DNA from: Pseudideonella sakaiensis
Lineage (GTDB): Bacteria > Pseudomonadota > Gammaproteobacteria > Burkholderiales > Burkholderiaceae_C
Assembly (NCBI RefSeq): GCF_001293525.1
Contig: NZ_BBYR01000009.1
Coordinates: 45,790-109,789 of the forward strand
Length of the DNA stretch: 64,000 bases
Direction of reading: 5' to 3'
Both the position numbers and the translations under genes were made by a program. Each line of letters opens with the position of its first letter. Within the stretch, counting starts at the first letter, position 1. Below, one piece after another: positions 49,045 to 60,422 of this stretch. Under the pieces are notes generated by a model, which was not told the DNA's origin, searched no databases, and was given only the letters and a program-made list of their open reading frames with translations.

Positions 49045-49722
49045 ATGGCCCGCCCCCGCTCCGCCGACTACGCGCTGAACCGCGACACCATCGTGCGCAC
49101 CGCGGCGCGGCTGTTCGCCGAGCGCGGCTACCCCGGCACGTCGATGAGCGACCTGGCACGCGCCTGCGGCATCTCCAAGCCGCTGCTCTACCACTACGTC
49201 GACGACAAGTACCGGCTGCTGCACGAGATCGCCGAGGGCCACGTGGCCCGGCTGGTGGCGCTGGTCGACGCGGTCGAGGCCGAGGACCTGGCGCCGGAGC
49301 CGCGGCTGCGGCGGCTGATCGAGCGCTTCGTCGAGGAGTACGGCCACGCACGCGACGACCACGGCGTGCTGACCCAGGACGTGCGCTTCCTGGCCGACGC
49401 CGACCGCGAGCGCGTGCTGACGCTGGAGCGCCGCGTGGTCGAGGCCTTCGCGCGCACCATCGCCGAGGTGCGGCCGGCGCTCGGCGGCGCCGCGGCGCTG
49501 CACAAGCCGCTGACCATGCTGCTGTTCGGCATGATGAACTGGATGTTCAAGTGGCTGCGCCCGGACGGACGGCTGGCACCCCGCGAGCTGGCGCCCGTCG
49601 TCGCCGAGCTCTTCCTCGGCGGGCTGGGCGCGGTGCCGCTCGGGGACGCCGGCACGGCGCCCGCCGCACGTCCCGCCGTGCTGGAAATCCCCCCCCGGGC
49701 CGCGCCGTCGGCCTTGCGATGA
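49045..49722 (+). CDS. paaR: TetR-family repressor of the paa genes
   Basis: 225 residues. Helix-turn-helix IVRTAARLFAERGYPGTSMSDLARACGISKPLLYHYV (about residues 14-50) is typical TetR. Location at the end of paaGIKABCDE is that of PaaR in Burkholderiales, which is released by phenylacetyl-CoA. Probable target is the 24-bp inverted repeat before paaG. Its stop overlaps an ATG (49719) of the next frame. Confidence 0.85.
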   Translation: MARPRSADYALNRDTIVRTAARLFAERGYPGTSMSDLARACGISKPLLYHYVDDKYRLLHEIAEGHVARLVALVDAVEAEDLAPEPRLRRLIERFVEEYGHARDDHGVLTQDVRFLADADRERVLTLERRVVEAFARTIAEVRPALGGAAALHKPLTMLLFGMMNWMFKWLRPDGRLAPRELAPVVAELFLGGLGAVPLGDAGTAPAARPAVLEIPPRAAPSALR

Positions 49723-49781
49723 TCACCCCCCTCGCGGCCAGCGCCCCGGCGCCCGGCCGCCCACGACCCACGGAGACTGCC

Positions 49782-50942
49782 TTGAATCCCCTGCGATCGA
49801 TCACCCGCCTCGCGCTGGCCGCCGGCGCCGCCCTGCTCACCGCCACGGCGGCCCAGGCCGACATCACCGTCGGTGTGACGGTCTCGGCCACCGGGCCCGC
49901 CGCCTCGCTCGGCATCCCCGAGAAGAACACCATCGCGCTGATGCCGACGACGATCGGCGGCCACAAGGTGAACTACATCGTGCTGGACGACGCCTCCGAC
50001 ACGACGCGCGCCGTCAGCAACACGCGCAAGCTGATCACCGAGGACAAGGTCGACATCGTGCTCGGCTCGACCGTCACGCCGAACTCGCTGGCGATGATCG
50101 ACGTGGTGGCCGAGGCACAGGTGCCGATGATCTCGATGGCCGCGTCGGCGCGCATCGTGGAGCCGGTGGACGCGAAGAAGCGCTGGGTCTTCAAGACGCC
50201 GCAGAACGACATCATGATGGCGTTGGCGATCGCCACCCACATGGCGGCCAACGGTGTCAAGACGGTCGGCTTCATCGGCTTCGCCGACGCCTACGGGGAG
50301 GGCTGGTACCAGGAGTTCGCGAAGATCGCGGCGCTCAAGGGCCTGCAGATCACCGCCAACGAGCGCTATGCACGCACCGACACGGCCGTCACCGGCCAGG
50401 TGCTGAAGATCATCGGCGCCAAGCCGGATGCGGTGCTGGTAGCGGGCTCGGGCACGCCGGCCGCGCTGCCGCAGAAGACGCTGAAGGAGCGCGGCTACGC
50501 CGGGCGCTACTACCAGACCCACGGCGTCGCGAACAACGACTTCCTGCGCATCGGCGGCGCCGACGTGGAGGGCACCTTCCTGCCGGCCGGCCCGGTGCTG
50601 GTGGCCGACCAGTTGCCCGCGTCCAACCCGGTCAAGAAGAGCGCCCAGGCCTACGTGGCGGCCTACGAGAAGATGTACGGCAAGGGCTCGGTGTCGACCT
50701 TCGGCGCCCATGCCTGGGATGCCGGCCTGCTGATGACGGCCGCGATCCCGGCCGCGCTGAAGAAGGCGCAGCCGGGCACGCCCGCCTTCCGCGCGGCGCT
50801 GCGCGACGCCCTGGAGCAGGTGCGCGACCTGCCCGGCGCGCACGGCATCTTCACGATGTCGCCCACCGACCACCTGGGGCTGGACCAGCGCGCCTACGTG
50901 ATGGTGCGCATCGACAAGGGCGGCTGGAAGTACGTGCCCTGA
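49782..50942 (+). CDS. Periplasmic branched-chain-amino-acid-type ABC substrate-binding protein
   Basis: 386 residues from a TTG. GGAG (49772-49775) lies 6 nt before it, and the frame from here gives a clean signal peptide (NPLRSITRLALAAGAALL, cleavage after AQA). An in-frame ATG at 49719 would add 21 residues before the signal. The mature part is a type I binding protein (GVTVSATGPAASLGIPEKNTI ... TVTPNSLAMIDV ... FAFGxHAWDAG-like region). No permease or ATPase gene accompanies it here. Next to the paa cluster, it may bind phenylacetate or another aromatic acid, by inference only. Confidence 0.85.
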   Translation: MNPLRSITRLALAAGAALLTATAAQADITVGVTVSATGPAASLGIPEKNTIALMPTTIGGHKVNYIVLDDASDTTRAVSNTRKLITEDKVDIVLGSTVTPNSLAMIDVVAEAQVPMISMAASARIVEPVDAKKRWVFKTPQNDIMMALAIATHMAANGVKTVGFIGFADAYGEGWYQEFAKIAALKGLQITANERYARTDTAVTGQVLKIIGAKPDAVLVAGSGTPAALPQKTLKERGYAGRYYQTHGVANNDFLRIGGADVEGTFLPAGPVLVADQLPASNPVKKSAQAYVAAYEKMYGKGSVSTFGAHAWDAGLLMTAAIPAALKKAQPGTPAFRAALRDALEQVRDLPGAHGIFTMSPTDHLGLDQRAYVMVRIDKGGWKYVP

Positions 50943-51000
50943 CGGCTGCGACCCGGCGGGGCGCGGCAAGGCCGCGCGATCGGACCCCTATGATCGCCCG

Positions 51001-52251
51001 ATGGCCGACGTCGACGTGGTGATCCTCGGGGCCGGCGCGGCCGGCCTGTTCTGCGCCGGCATGGCGGGCCAGCTCGGCCTGCGGGTGCTGGTGCTGGACC
51101 ACGCCGAGCGCGTCGCCGAGAAGATCCGCATCTCCGGCGGCGGGCGCTGCAACTTCACCAACCGGGAGGTCGGGCCCGGCCAGTTCCTGTCGGCCAACCC
51201 CGACTTCTGCCGCTCGGCGCTGGCCCGCTACACGCCGGCCGACTTCATCGCGCTGATGCAGCGCCACCGGCTGGGCTTCCACGAGAAGCACCTCGGCCAG
51301 CTGTTCTGCGACGACGGCAGCGAGGCGGTGATCGCGATGCTGCTGCGCGAGTGCGACGCCGGCGGCGTGAGCCGCTGGCAGCCCTGCCCGTTCACGGCGG
51401 TGCGTACGGCCGGCAACGGCTTCGAGGTGGACACCGCGCGCGGCACCGTGCGGGCGGCCCGCGTGGTCGTCGCCACCGGCGGCCTGTCGATCCCGAAGAT
51501 CGGCGCCACCGACGCCGGCCACCGGCTCGCGCGGCACTTCGGCCACCGCATCGTCGAGCCCCGGCCCGCGCTGGTGCCGCTCAGCTTCGCGGCGGCCGAC
51601 TGGGCGCCGTATGCCGCGCTCGCCGGGACCGCGCTGCCCGCCGAGGTGCGCACCGGCCAGGGCCGCGGCGCCGGCCGCTTCGTCGAGGACCTGCTGTTCA
51701 CGCACCGCGGGCTCAGCGGGCCGGCCATCCTGCAGATCTCGAGCTACTGGCGGCCCGGCGCGCCGCTGCACATCGACCTGGCCCCCGGCCAGGCGCTGGA
51801 CCGGGCGCTGGTCGGCGCGAAGGCCGGTGCGCAGCGCCAGCTCGGCACCGTGCTGGCCGAGCACCTGCCGCGCCGGCTGGCCCAGGCCTGGCTGGCACCG
51901 GAGCGGCCCGGCGCCGCGGCCTTTCCGCCGCCGCAGCGTCCGCTGGCCGAGTGCCGCGACCGCGACCTGACGGCCCTCGCGGCCTCGCTGCAGGCGTGGT
52001 CGCTGGTCCCGGACGGCACCGAGGGCTACCGCAAGGCCGAGGTCACCGCGGGCGGGGTCGACACCCGCGAGCTGCAGTCGGCGTCGCTGGAAAGCCGGCG
52101 CCAGCCGGGCCTGCATTTCATCGGCGAGGTGGTCGACGTCACCGGCTGGCTCGGCGGCTACAACTTCCAATGGGCCTGGGCGAGCGCCGCGGCCTGCGCG
52201 CGCGCGATGGCCGCCGCTGCGCCCGCCCGCGACCGCCCGGCCGGCACGTGA
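51001..52251 (+). CDS. HI0933/BaiN-family flavoprotein
   Basis: 416 residues. FAD-binding VVILGAGAAGLFCAGMAGQLG at the N-terminus, then KIRISGGGRCNFTNRE, the hallmark of HI0933/YhiN flavoproteins. FVEDLLFTHRGLSGPAILQISSYW and the C-terminal EVVDVTGWLGGYNFQWAWASAAACAR complete the family. Oxidoreductase of undefined substrate; BaiN of gut clostridia reduces bile acids, but that is a distant relative. Monocistronic. Confidence 0.92.
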   Translation: MADVDVVILGAGAAGLFCAGMAGQLGLRVLVLDHAERVAEKIRISGGGRCNFTNREVGPGQFLSANPDFCRSALARYTPADFIALMQRHRLGFHEKHLGQLFCDDGSEAVIAMLLRECDAGGVSRWQPCPFTAVRTAGNGFEVDTARGTVRAARVVVATGGLSIPKIGATDAGHRLARHFGHRIVEPRPALVPLSFAAADWAPYAALAGTALPAEVRTGQGRGAGRFVEDLLFTHRGLSGPAILQISSYWRPGAPLHIDLAPGQALDRALVGAKAGAQRQLGTVLAEHLPRRLAQAWLAPERPGAAAFPPPQRPLAECRDRDLTALAASLQAWSLVPDGTEGYRKAEVTAGGVDTRELQSASLESRRQPGLHFIGEVVDVTGWLGGYNFQWAWASAAACARAMAAAAPARDRPAGT

Positions 52252-52410
52252 TGCCGCGCCAGGCCGAGGCAGGGACGGGGTGCCTTCGCACGACGCCGCG
52301 TGCAGCGTGACGCGCCAGGAGATACTGCCGGTGAGCGCTGCGGCGTGGTATCGCGACGACAGCGTGCGGTGTTTCATGCGGGCCTCCGCGCAAACCCCGG
52401 CGCTCGCGGT

Positions 52411-52439
52411 TTGCAAACCCATTGCGCGCAGGCTATACT
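52411..52439 (+). promoter_or_regulatory. Sigma70 promoter of rpsU
   Basis: TTGCAA (52411-52416), 17-nt spacer, TATACT (52434-52439). Predicted start near 52446, about 30 nt before the rpsU ATG. The local AT-richness contrasts with the flanks. Confidence 0.75.
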
Positions 52440-52475
52440 CGCTGTCTTTGCTGGCTGGAACCCACCAATTTCTAC

Positions 52476-52688
52476 ATGACTACGATTCGCGTCAAGGAAA
52501 ACGAGCCGTTCGACGTGGCGCTGCGCCGCTTCAAGCGCACGATCGAGAAGCTCGGTCTGCTGACCGATCTGCGTGCCCGCGAGTTCTACGAGAAGCCCAC
52601 GGCCGAGCGCAAGCGCAAGAAAGCGGCCGCCGTGAAGCGGCACTTCAAGCGCGTGCGGAGCATGCAGCTGCCGAAGAAGCTGTACTGA
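52476..52688 (+). CDS. rpsU: 30S ribosomal protein S21
   Basis: 70 residues, normal S21 length: [20 protein letters not shown] followed by an Arg/Lys-rich tail ending KKLY. It binds the 30S subunit near the anti-Shine-Dalgarno region. A clear promoter precedes it and a hairpin terminator follows, so it is its own unit upstream of yqeY, the common order in betaproteobacteria. Confidence 0.97.
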   Translation: MTTIRVKENEPFDVALRRFKRTIEKLGLLTDLRAREFYEKPTAERKRKKAAAVKRHFKRVRSMQLPKKLY

Positions 52689-52776
52689 GGTCGCCGCGGG
52701 CGGGCGCGCTGTGCAGGCCCTGGTGCCGTCCTCGCCCGACCTGCAGCCACCCGATCAACGAAGCCCGCTGATCCAG

Positions 52777-52806
52777 GAAGCCCGCTGAACGCGGGCTTCG
52801 TCGTTT
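52777..52806 (+). terminator. Rho-independent terminator of rpsU
   Basis: GAAGCCCGC (52777-52785), loop TGAAC, GCGGGCTTC (52791-52799), then GTCGTTTTC. A second copy of the left arm (GAAGCCCGC, 52760-52768) lies just upstream and could form an alternative stem. Confidence 0.8.
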
Positions 52807-52932
52807 TCGACGGCGCCTGTACCCGCCACCGCCCCCTGACCCCAGCCCGCCGCGACCCCGTGCCGATCCCGCGATGCCCCTGCCCCGGCCGGGCAGCCGC
52901 GGCCGGCGCCGGGCGGGCCGACGAGGACCCCG

Positions 52933-53379
52933 ATGAGCCTGAAGGACCGCATCACCGACGACATGAAGGCCGCGATGCGCGCCAAGGAAGCCGCGCGCCT
53001 GCTGACGATCCGCGGCCTGCTGGCCGCGATCAAGCAGCGCGAGGTCGACGAGCGCATCGTGCTCGACGACGCGGCCGTCGTCGGCGTGATCGACAAGCTG
53101 GTGAAGCAGCGCAAGGATTCGATCGCCCAGTTCCAGGCCGGCCAGCGCGCCGACCTGGCCGAGAAGGAAGCCGCCGAACTGGCCGTGCTGGAAGCCTACC
53201 TGCCGCAGCGCATGGACGCCGCGCAGATCGGCGCCGCGGTCGGCGCGCTGGTGGCCGAGCTCGGCGCGAGCGGCCCGGCCGACATGGGCAAGGTGATGGC
53301 GGCCGCGAAGGCCCGCTTCGCCGGCCAGGCCGACCTGGGCCTGGTCTCCGCCGCCGTCAAGCAGGCGCTCAGCCGCTGA
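52933..53379 (+). CDS. yqeY: GatB/YqeY-family protein
   Basis: 148 residues: SLKDRITDDMKAAMRAKEAARLLTIRGLLAAIKQREVDE at the start and LEAYLPQRMDAAQI in the middle define YqeY, which resembles the tail domain of GatB and may interact with tRNA. Function is not settled. Neighbour to rpsU is conserved across betaproteobacteria. Confidence 0.93.
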   Translation: MSLKDRITDDMKAAMRAKEAARLLTIRGLLAAIKQREVDERIVLDDAAVVGVIDKLVKQRKDSIAQFQAGQRADLAEKEAAELAVLEAYLPQRMDAAQIGAAVGALVAELGASGPADMGKVMAAAKARFAGQADLGLVSAAVKQALSR

Positions 53380-53409
53380 AGGCCCCGTCCTGCCCTGCCC
53401 GAGACTGCC

Positions 53410-53751
53410 ATGGCCCTGCCGCTGAACCCGATCGCCCCCGATGTCTGCGTCGCCCCCCAGCTGAGCCCCGAGGCCATGGCCGAGGTGGCGGCCGCCGGCT
53501 TCCGCAGCGTCGTCAACAACCGCCCGGACTTCGAGGGCGGCCCCGACCAGCCGACCAGCGCGCAGATCGAGGCCGCCGCCACCGCGGCCGGCCTGGTCTA
53601 CCGCCACCTGCCGGTGCAGGGGGGCTACCAGTCGCCGCAGGAGATCGCCGCCTTCGCGGCGCTGATGACCGAGCTGCCGCGCCCGCTGCTGGCCTTCTGC
53701 CGCAGCGGCGCCCGGTCGACCCGGCTCTACGTCGCGGCGACCCAGGGCTGA
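53410..53751 (+). CDS. DUF442 phosphatase/rhodanese-like protein
   Basis: 113 residues, same fold as the N-terminal domain of the SQR fusion at 25583: shared QLSPEAMAEVAAAGFRSVVNNRPD-type opening and the CX5R loop CRSGAR near residue 97. TIGR01244-type proteins of this kind are candidate sulfur transferases or phosphatases. It lies 30 nt after yqeY and may be co-transcribed. Catalytic Cys and Arg are both present. Confidence 0.88.
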   Translation: MALPLNPIAPDVCVAPQLSPEAMAEVAAAGFRSVVNNRPDFEGGPDQPTSAQIEAAATAAGLVYRHLPVQGGYQSPQEIAAFAALMTELPRPLLAFCRSGARSTRLYVAATQG

Positions 53752-53914
53752 GCACCCGGCCGCACCGGCCGAAGCAGGCCGGCGAGCAGCGCCTCCCCCG
53801 CCTGCGGGAAACTCCGCCGGACGGGACGCGGGCCGCTGCCTAGAATCCCCCCGCCACGCCCGGTCTTTCTCCCGACCGGCAGCCCCCACCTCCCGTCCGC
53901 CACCGGAGACGTTC

Positions 53915-54508
53915 GTGTCCTCCCTGCTGCAACTGTCCCGGGCGATCGACCGCCTGAGTGAATTCGTCGGGCGCAACGTCGCCTGGCTCGTGCTGGCCGC
54001 GGTGCTGATCAGTGCGGTCAATGCCATCGTCCGCAAGGCCTTCGACACCAGCTCGAATGCCTTCCTCGAGATCCAGTGGTACCTGTTCGCCGCGATCTTC
54101 CTGCTCGCGGGCGGCTACACGATGCTGCGCCAGGAGCACGTGCGCATCGACGTGATCCTGTCGCGCTTCACGCGCCGCACGCAGGTCAAGGTGGAGATCT
54201 TCGGCCTGGTGGTGTTCGTGCTGCCCTTCGTGTTCGCGGTGATCGACCTGGTCTGGCCGCTGGTGCGCACCGCCTACGTCAGCGGCGAGATGTCGTCGAA
54301 CGCCGGCGGGCTGATCCGCTGGCCGGTCTACGCGCTCGTGCCGCTGGGCTTCACGCTGCTGGGCCTGCAGACGCTGTCGGAGATCATCAAGCGCGCGGCC
54401 TACCTGGGCGGACAGGCCGGTGACCCGGCGATCAAGACCGGCAGCAAGAGCGCAGAAGAGGAACTCGCGGAAGCGATCCGGGCCCAGGCGGAAGGAGCCA
54501 AGCGGTGA
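53915..54508 (+). CDS. dctQ: TRAP transporter small membrane subunit DctQ
   Basis: 197 residues from a GTG (GGAG at 53904-53907). Four helices: AWLVLAAVLISAVNAIVRK, FLEIQWYLFAAIFLLAGGYTML, the block around LVVFVLPFVFAVIDLVW, and VYALVPLGFTLLGLQTLSEI. The EIQWY motif is diagnostic of DctQ. Partner of DctM; GTGA overlap couples the two. The ligand-binding partners are the convergent dctP genes. Confidence 0.92.
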   Translation: MSSLLQLSRAIDRLSEFVGRNVAWLVLAAVLISAVNAIVRKAFDTSSNAFLEIQWYLFAAIFLLAGGYTMLRQEHVRIDVILSRFTRRTQVKVEIFGLVVFVLPFVFAVIDLVWPLVRTAYVSGEMSSNAGGLIRWPVYALVPLGFTLLGLQTLSEIIKRAAYLGGQAGDPAIKTGSKSAEEELAEAIRAQAEGAKR

Positions 54509-56295
54509 TCGACTTCCTGCACGCCTACATGGCGCCGGTGATGTTCGCCGGCCTGATCGTCTTCCTGCTGATGGGCTTCTCGGTCGCGTTCTCGCTCGCG
54601 GCCTGCGGCCTGTTCTTCGGCTACCTCGGCGTCGAGATCGGCCTGCTGCCGGCCTCGCTGATGCAGGCGCTGCCGCTGCGCATCTTCGGCATCATGGCCA
54701 ACGAGACGCTGCTGGCGATCCCGTTCTTCACCTTCATGGGGCTGATCCTCGAGCGCTCCGGCATGGCCGAGGACCTGCTCGACACCATCGGCCAGCTGTT
54801 CGGCCCGATCCGCGGCGGCCTGGCCTACGCGGTGATCTTCGTCGGCGCGATGCTGGCCGCCACCACCGGCGTGGTGGCCGCGTCGGTGATCTCGATGGGC
54901 CTGATCTCGCTGCCCATCATGCTGCGCTACGGTTATGACCGGCGCATCGCCTGCGGCGTGATCGCCGCGTCGGGCACGCTGGCGCAGATCATCCCGCCCT
55001 CGCTGGTGCTGATCATCCTGGCCGACCAGCTCGGCCGCTCGGTGGGCGACCTGTACAAGGGCGCCTTCATCCCCGGCTTCGTGCTGACCGGGCTGTACGT
55101 GCTCTACGTCCTGATGGTCACGCTGGTGAAGCCGGCCTGGGCGCCGGCCCTGCCGCCGGAAGCCCGCTCGATCCGCGAGGACGACGGCAGCGCCGGCCTG
55201 CGCTCACTGGGCGTGCTCTTCCTGGTCTCGGTCGGCGCGGCGCTGGCCTTCGCGAACAGCCGCCCCGACGCCACGCCGACCGACGAGTTGATCGTCGTGT
55301 CGATGTGCGTCGGCGTCGGCGTGGCCTTCGCGCTGGCGGTGCTGAACAAACTGTTCCGCGTCAAGCTGCTGTCGCGCATGGCCGAGCGCGTCACCTTCGT
55401 GCTGATCCCGCCGCTGGCGCTGATCTTCCTGGTGCTGGGCACGATCTTCCTCGGCATCGCGACGCCCACCGAGGGCGGCGCGATGGGGGCCGTGGGCGCG
55501 TTGGCGATGGCCGTCGCGCGCCGCCGCCTGGACCTGAAGCTGATGCGCCAGGCGATGGACTCGACGATGAAGCTGTCCTGCTTCGTGGTCTTCATCCTGC
55601 TGGGCTCGACGGTGTTCAGCCTCGCCTTCCAGGGCGTCGACGGGCCGAAGTGGGTCGAGCACCTGCTGACCTCGCTGCCGGGCGGCCAGGTCGGCTTCCT
55701 GATCGTCGTCAACATCCTGATCTTCTTCCTCGCCTTCTTCCTGGACTTCTTCGAGTTGTCCTTCATCGTGATCCCGCTGCTCGGGCCGGTCGCGGAGAAG
55801 CTGGGCATCGACCTGGTCTGGTTCGGCGTGCTGCTGGCGGTCAACATGCAGACCTCCTTCATGCACCCGCCCTTCGGCTTCGCGCTGTTCTACCTGCGCA
55901 GCGTCGCGCCGATCAGCGACTACATCGACCGACTGACGAAGAAGCCGATCGCGCGCGTCACCACCGGGCAGATCTACTGGGGCGCGGTGCCCTTCGTGAT
56001 CATCCAGATCATCATGGTCGGCCTGATCATCGCGTTCCCGAACCTGGTGACCGGCGGCAATGCGAAGAAGGCCGAGATCGACATCAGCAACGTCAACCTC
56101 GAGATCGCGCCGCAGAAGGAAGACGCGAAGGAGATGGACGCAGCCAAGCTGCTCGGCATCGAGCCGGCGCCGGCGACACCGGCCGCCTCCGGCGCCTCCG
56201 GCGCGGCGCCGGCGGCCTCGGCCGGCGCCGCGGCCGAGGAGGACCCGATGGACGCGATCAAGCGGGCGCTCGAGGAGGACAAGAAGAAGAACTAG
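54505..56295 (+). CDS. dctM: TRAP transporter large permease DctM with long C-terminal tail
   Basis: 596 residues, longer than the typical 430-450. About 12 helices with family motifs FFTFMGLILERSGMAEDLL and TTGVVAASVISMG, and PPSLVLIILADQLG. An extra region between residues about 215-300 and a tail of some 80 residues after the last helix (from about 515) set it apart; the tail is Ala/Gly-rich with an acidic-lysine end (EEDPMDAIKRALEEDKKKN). It imports the substrate delivered by DctP with the sodium gradient. Confidence 0.92.
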   Translation: MIDFLHAYMAPVMFAGLIVFLLMGFSVAFSLAACGLFFGYLGVEIGLLPASLMQALPLRIFGIMANETLLAIPFFTFMGLILERSGMAEDLLDTIGQLFGPIRGGLAYAVIFVGAMLAATTGVVAASVISMGLISLPIMLRYGYDRRIACGVIAASGTLAQIIPPSLVLIILADQLGRSVGDLYKGAFIPGFVLTGLYVLYVLMVTLVKPAWAPALPPEARSIREDDGSAGLRSLGVLFLVSVGAALAFANSRPDATPTDELIVVSMCVGVGVAFALAVLNKLFRVKLLSRMAERVTFVLIPPLALIFLVLGTIFLGIATPTEGGAMGAVGALAMAVARRRLDLKLMRQAMDSTMKLSCFVVFILLGSTVFSLAFQGVDGPKWVEHLLTSLPGGQVGFLIVVNILIFFLAFFLDFFELSFIVIPLLGPVAEKLGIDLVWFGVLLAVNMQTSFMHPPFGFALFYLRSVAPISDYIDRLTKKPIARVTTGQIYWGAVPFVIIQIIMVGLIIAFPNLVTGGNAKKAEIDISNVNLEIAPQKEDAKEMDAAKLLGIEPAPATPAASGASGAAPAASAGAAAEEDPMDAIKRALEEDKKKN

Positions 56296-56332
56296 CGGAT
56301 CCCCGTCGCGGGGAGATGCCGCGGCTGAATGA

Positions 56333-56358
56333 ACAAAGGGCCCCGCGGGGCCCTTTGT
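56333..56358. terminator. Bidirectional terminator between dctM and dctP
   Basis: A perfect palindrome of 26 nt: ACAAAGGGCCCCG (56333-56345) and its reverse complement (56346-56358). It can form a 12-13 bp hairpin on either strand with short T/A tracts, and sits exactly between the two convergent units. Confidence 0.8.
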
Positions 56359-56403
56359 CCTGTCCGCGGCCACCGGCGTGCGCCGGCAGCCGCGCGGGGC
56401 CGG

Positions 56404-57486
<1,083 letters not shown>

Positions 57487-57557
57487 GAACGTGGAGTCCC
57501 TTCTGTGCAGACCACCGGGACGGCGGCCTTGCCGGGGATTCTAGGCAGATGGACGTG

Positions 57558-57580
57558 CAAAGGGGCCCCGAAGGACCCCT
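57558..57580 (-). terminator. Terminator of dctP copy 2
   Basis: Read leftward: AGGGGTCC-TTCG-GGGCCCCT followed by TTTGC. A UUCG-type tetraloop closes an 8-bp stem with one G-U pair. Confidence 0.75.
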
Positions 57581-57632
57581 GGGCCGGAGCGGCCTGGCCG
57601 GGCTCCGGATCGCCGACGCGTGCGGCCGGGCC

Positions 57633-58712
<1,080 letters not shown>

Positions 58713-58904
58713 GCTCCTGCCTCCTCTGCGGGTGCCCTCGGGGTGAGGCCCTCGTGCGGAGAAATTCTAGGAGGGGGGGCCGCGCCGGGCATCCCGGTGT
58801 TTACCCAGCCGGCACGGCACCGCCGCGGCGTCGACCGGGCGCCGCGTCAGGGGGCATCGCGTCGACCGGGCGCCGCCTCGGGCGGCATGGCGGCGCCGCG
58901 CCGC
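58713..58904. other. Intergenic stretch before dctP copy 2
   Basis: No gene, no clear promoter. A short imperfect direct repeat (CGTCGACCGGGCGCCGC at 58827-58843 and 58860-58876) is seen; its meaning is unknown. Confidence 0.4.
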
Positions 58905-60344
58905 TCAGGCGCCGGCGACCTTCATGCGCTCGACCAGCACCGAGCCGACGGTGCGCGAGCCGCTGGTGTAGGCGTCGGCCCCGACCGCGACGATGCCGGC
59001 CAGCATCTCCTTCACGTTGCCCGCGATCGTCACCTCGTGCACCGGATGGACGATGCGCCCCTTGTCGACCCAGAAGCCGGCGGCGCCACGCGAATAGTCG
59101 CCGGTCACCGGGTTGACGCCCTGCCCCATCAGCTCGGTGACGAACAGGCCGCGATCCAGCTTGCGCAGCATCGCCGGCAGGTCGTCGCCCGGCTGCGTGA
59201 GCCGGCTGCTCAGCACCAGGTTCTGCGCGCCGCCGGCGTGCCCGGTGGTGCGCAGGCCCAGCTTGCGGGCCGAGTAGCTGGACAGGAAATAGCCTTGCAC
59301 GACACCGGCCTCGACCACGGTGCGGCGGCGGGTGCGCACGCCCTCGTCGTCGAACGGTGCGCTGCCCTTGCCGCGGCGCAGGTGCGGGTCCTCGACCAGG
59401 TCGATGTGGCTGGGGAAGACGGCCTGGCCGAGGCAGTCCAGCAGGAAGCTGGAGCGGCGGTAGAGCGAGCCGCCGCTGGTGGCCTGCACGAAGGCGCCGA
59501 CCAGGCCGGCGGCCAGCGTCGACTCGAACAGCACCGGCACCTCGCAGGTCTTGATCTTGCGCGACTTCAGCCGCGACAGCGCCCGCTCGGCGGCATAGCG
59601 GCCGACCGCCTCCGGCGAGGCCAGGTCCGCGGCGTTGCGCATCGAGCTGTACCAGGCGTCGCGCTGCATGTCGTCGCCGCGCTGCAGCGGCCGCAGCGCA
59701 ATCGGCGCGACCGAGATCGAGTGGCGCGAACTCGCATAGCCGCCGCGGAAGCCGCGCGAGTTGCCGGCATAGAAGTGCGACTGCTGGGCCGACACGCCGG
59801 CGCCCTCGGAGTTGCCGATGCGCGGGTCGGTGGCGAGGGCGGCCGCCTCGCAGCGCCGCGCCAGCGCGGCGGCGCCATCCGCGTCGATCGCCCAGGGGTG
59901 GAACAGGTCCAGGTCCATCGCCGCCTCCTCGGGCGTGGCCAGGTCATCGGGATCGGGCAGGCCGGCGGCCGGGTCCTCCGCGGTGTAGCGGGCGATGTCG
60001 TAGGCCGCTCGAACGGTCTGCTCGAGCGCGGCCGGCGAGAAGTCGGAGGTGCTCGCGTTGCCGCGGCGCTGGCCGAGGTAGAGCGAGACGCCGAGCGACT
60101 TGTCGCGGTTGCGCTCGACGTTCTCCAGTTCCCCGAGGCGGACCGAGACCGACAGCCCCACGCCCTCCGACACCTCCGCACCGGCATCGCTGGCGCCGAG
60201 CCGGCGTGCCAGCGCCAGCGCGTCCTCGACCAGCTCGCGGAAGCGTTCGGGCGGGACGGCAAAACCGGGGGCGGGCGTGGCGTCGCCGGCGGCAGGGCTG
60301 CGGCGGCCGCGGGCGGCGGGACGGACGGCGGAACGGACGGTCAT
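58905..60344 (-). CDS. pmbA: Metalloprotease PmbA/TldE
   Basis: 479 residues. TldD/PmbA family: VERNRDKSLGVSLYLGQRRGNASTSDFSPAAL in the N-terminal half, and GSLYRRSSFLLDCLGQAVF, FVTELMGQGVNPVTGDYSRGAAGFWV and EVTIAGNVKEML at the C-terminus. PmbA pairs with TldD in processing microcin B17 and degrading CcdA in E. coli. ATG 60344 gives the normal length. Divergent from yjgA, the classic arrangement. Confidence 0.94.
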   Translation of the reverse strand: MTVRSAVRPAARGRRSPAAGDATPAPGFAVPPERFRELVEDALALARRLGASDAGAEVSEGVGLSVSVRLGELENVERNRDKSLGVSLYLGQRRGNASTSDFSPAALEQTVRAAYDIARYTAEDPAAGLPDPDDLATPEEAAMDLDLFHPWAIDADGAAALARRCEAAALATDPRIGNSEGAGVSAQQSHFYAGNSRGFRGGYASSRHSISVAPIALRPLQRGDDMQRDAWYSSMRNAADLASPEAVGRYAAERALSRLKSRKIKTCEVPVLFESTLAAGLVGAFVQATSGGSLYRRSSFLLDCLGQAVFPSHIDLVEDPHLRRGKGSAPFDDEGVRTRRRTVVEAGVVQGYFLSSYSARKLGLRTTGHAGGAQNLVLSSRLTQPGDDLPAMLRKLDRGLFVTELMGQGVNPVTGDYSRGAAGFWVDKGRIVHPVHEVTIAGNVKEMLAGIVAVGADAYTSGSRTVGSVLVERMKVAGA

Positions 60345-60422
60345 GGAAACGGCAGGTTGGGCACCCGCTCGCGCCGCCCGCGGCGACGCCCGACGGGCGA
60401 CATCCATGATACTTGGCCCCCC

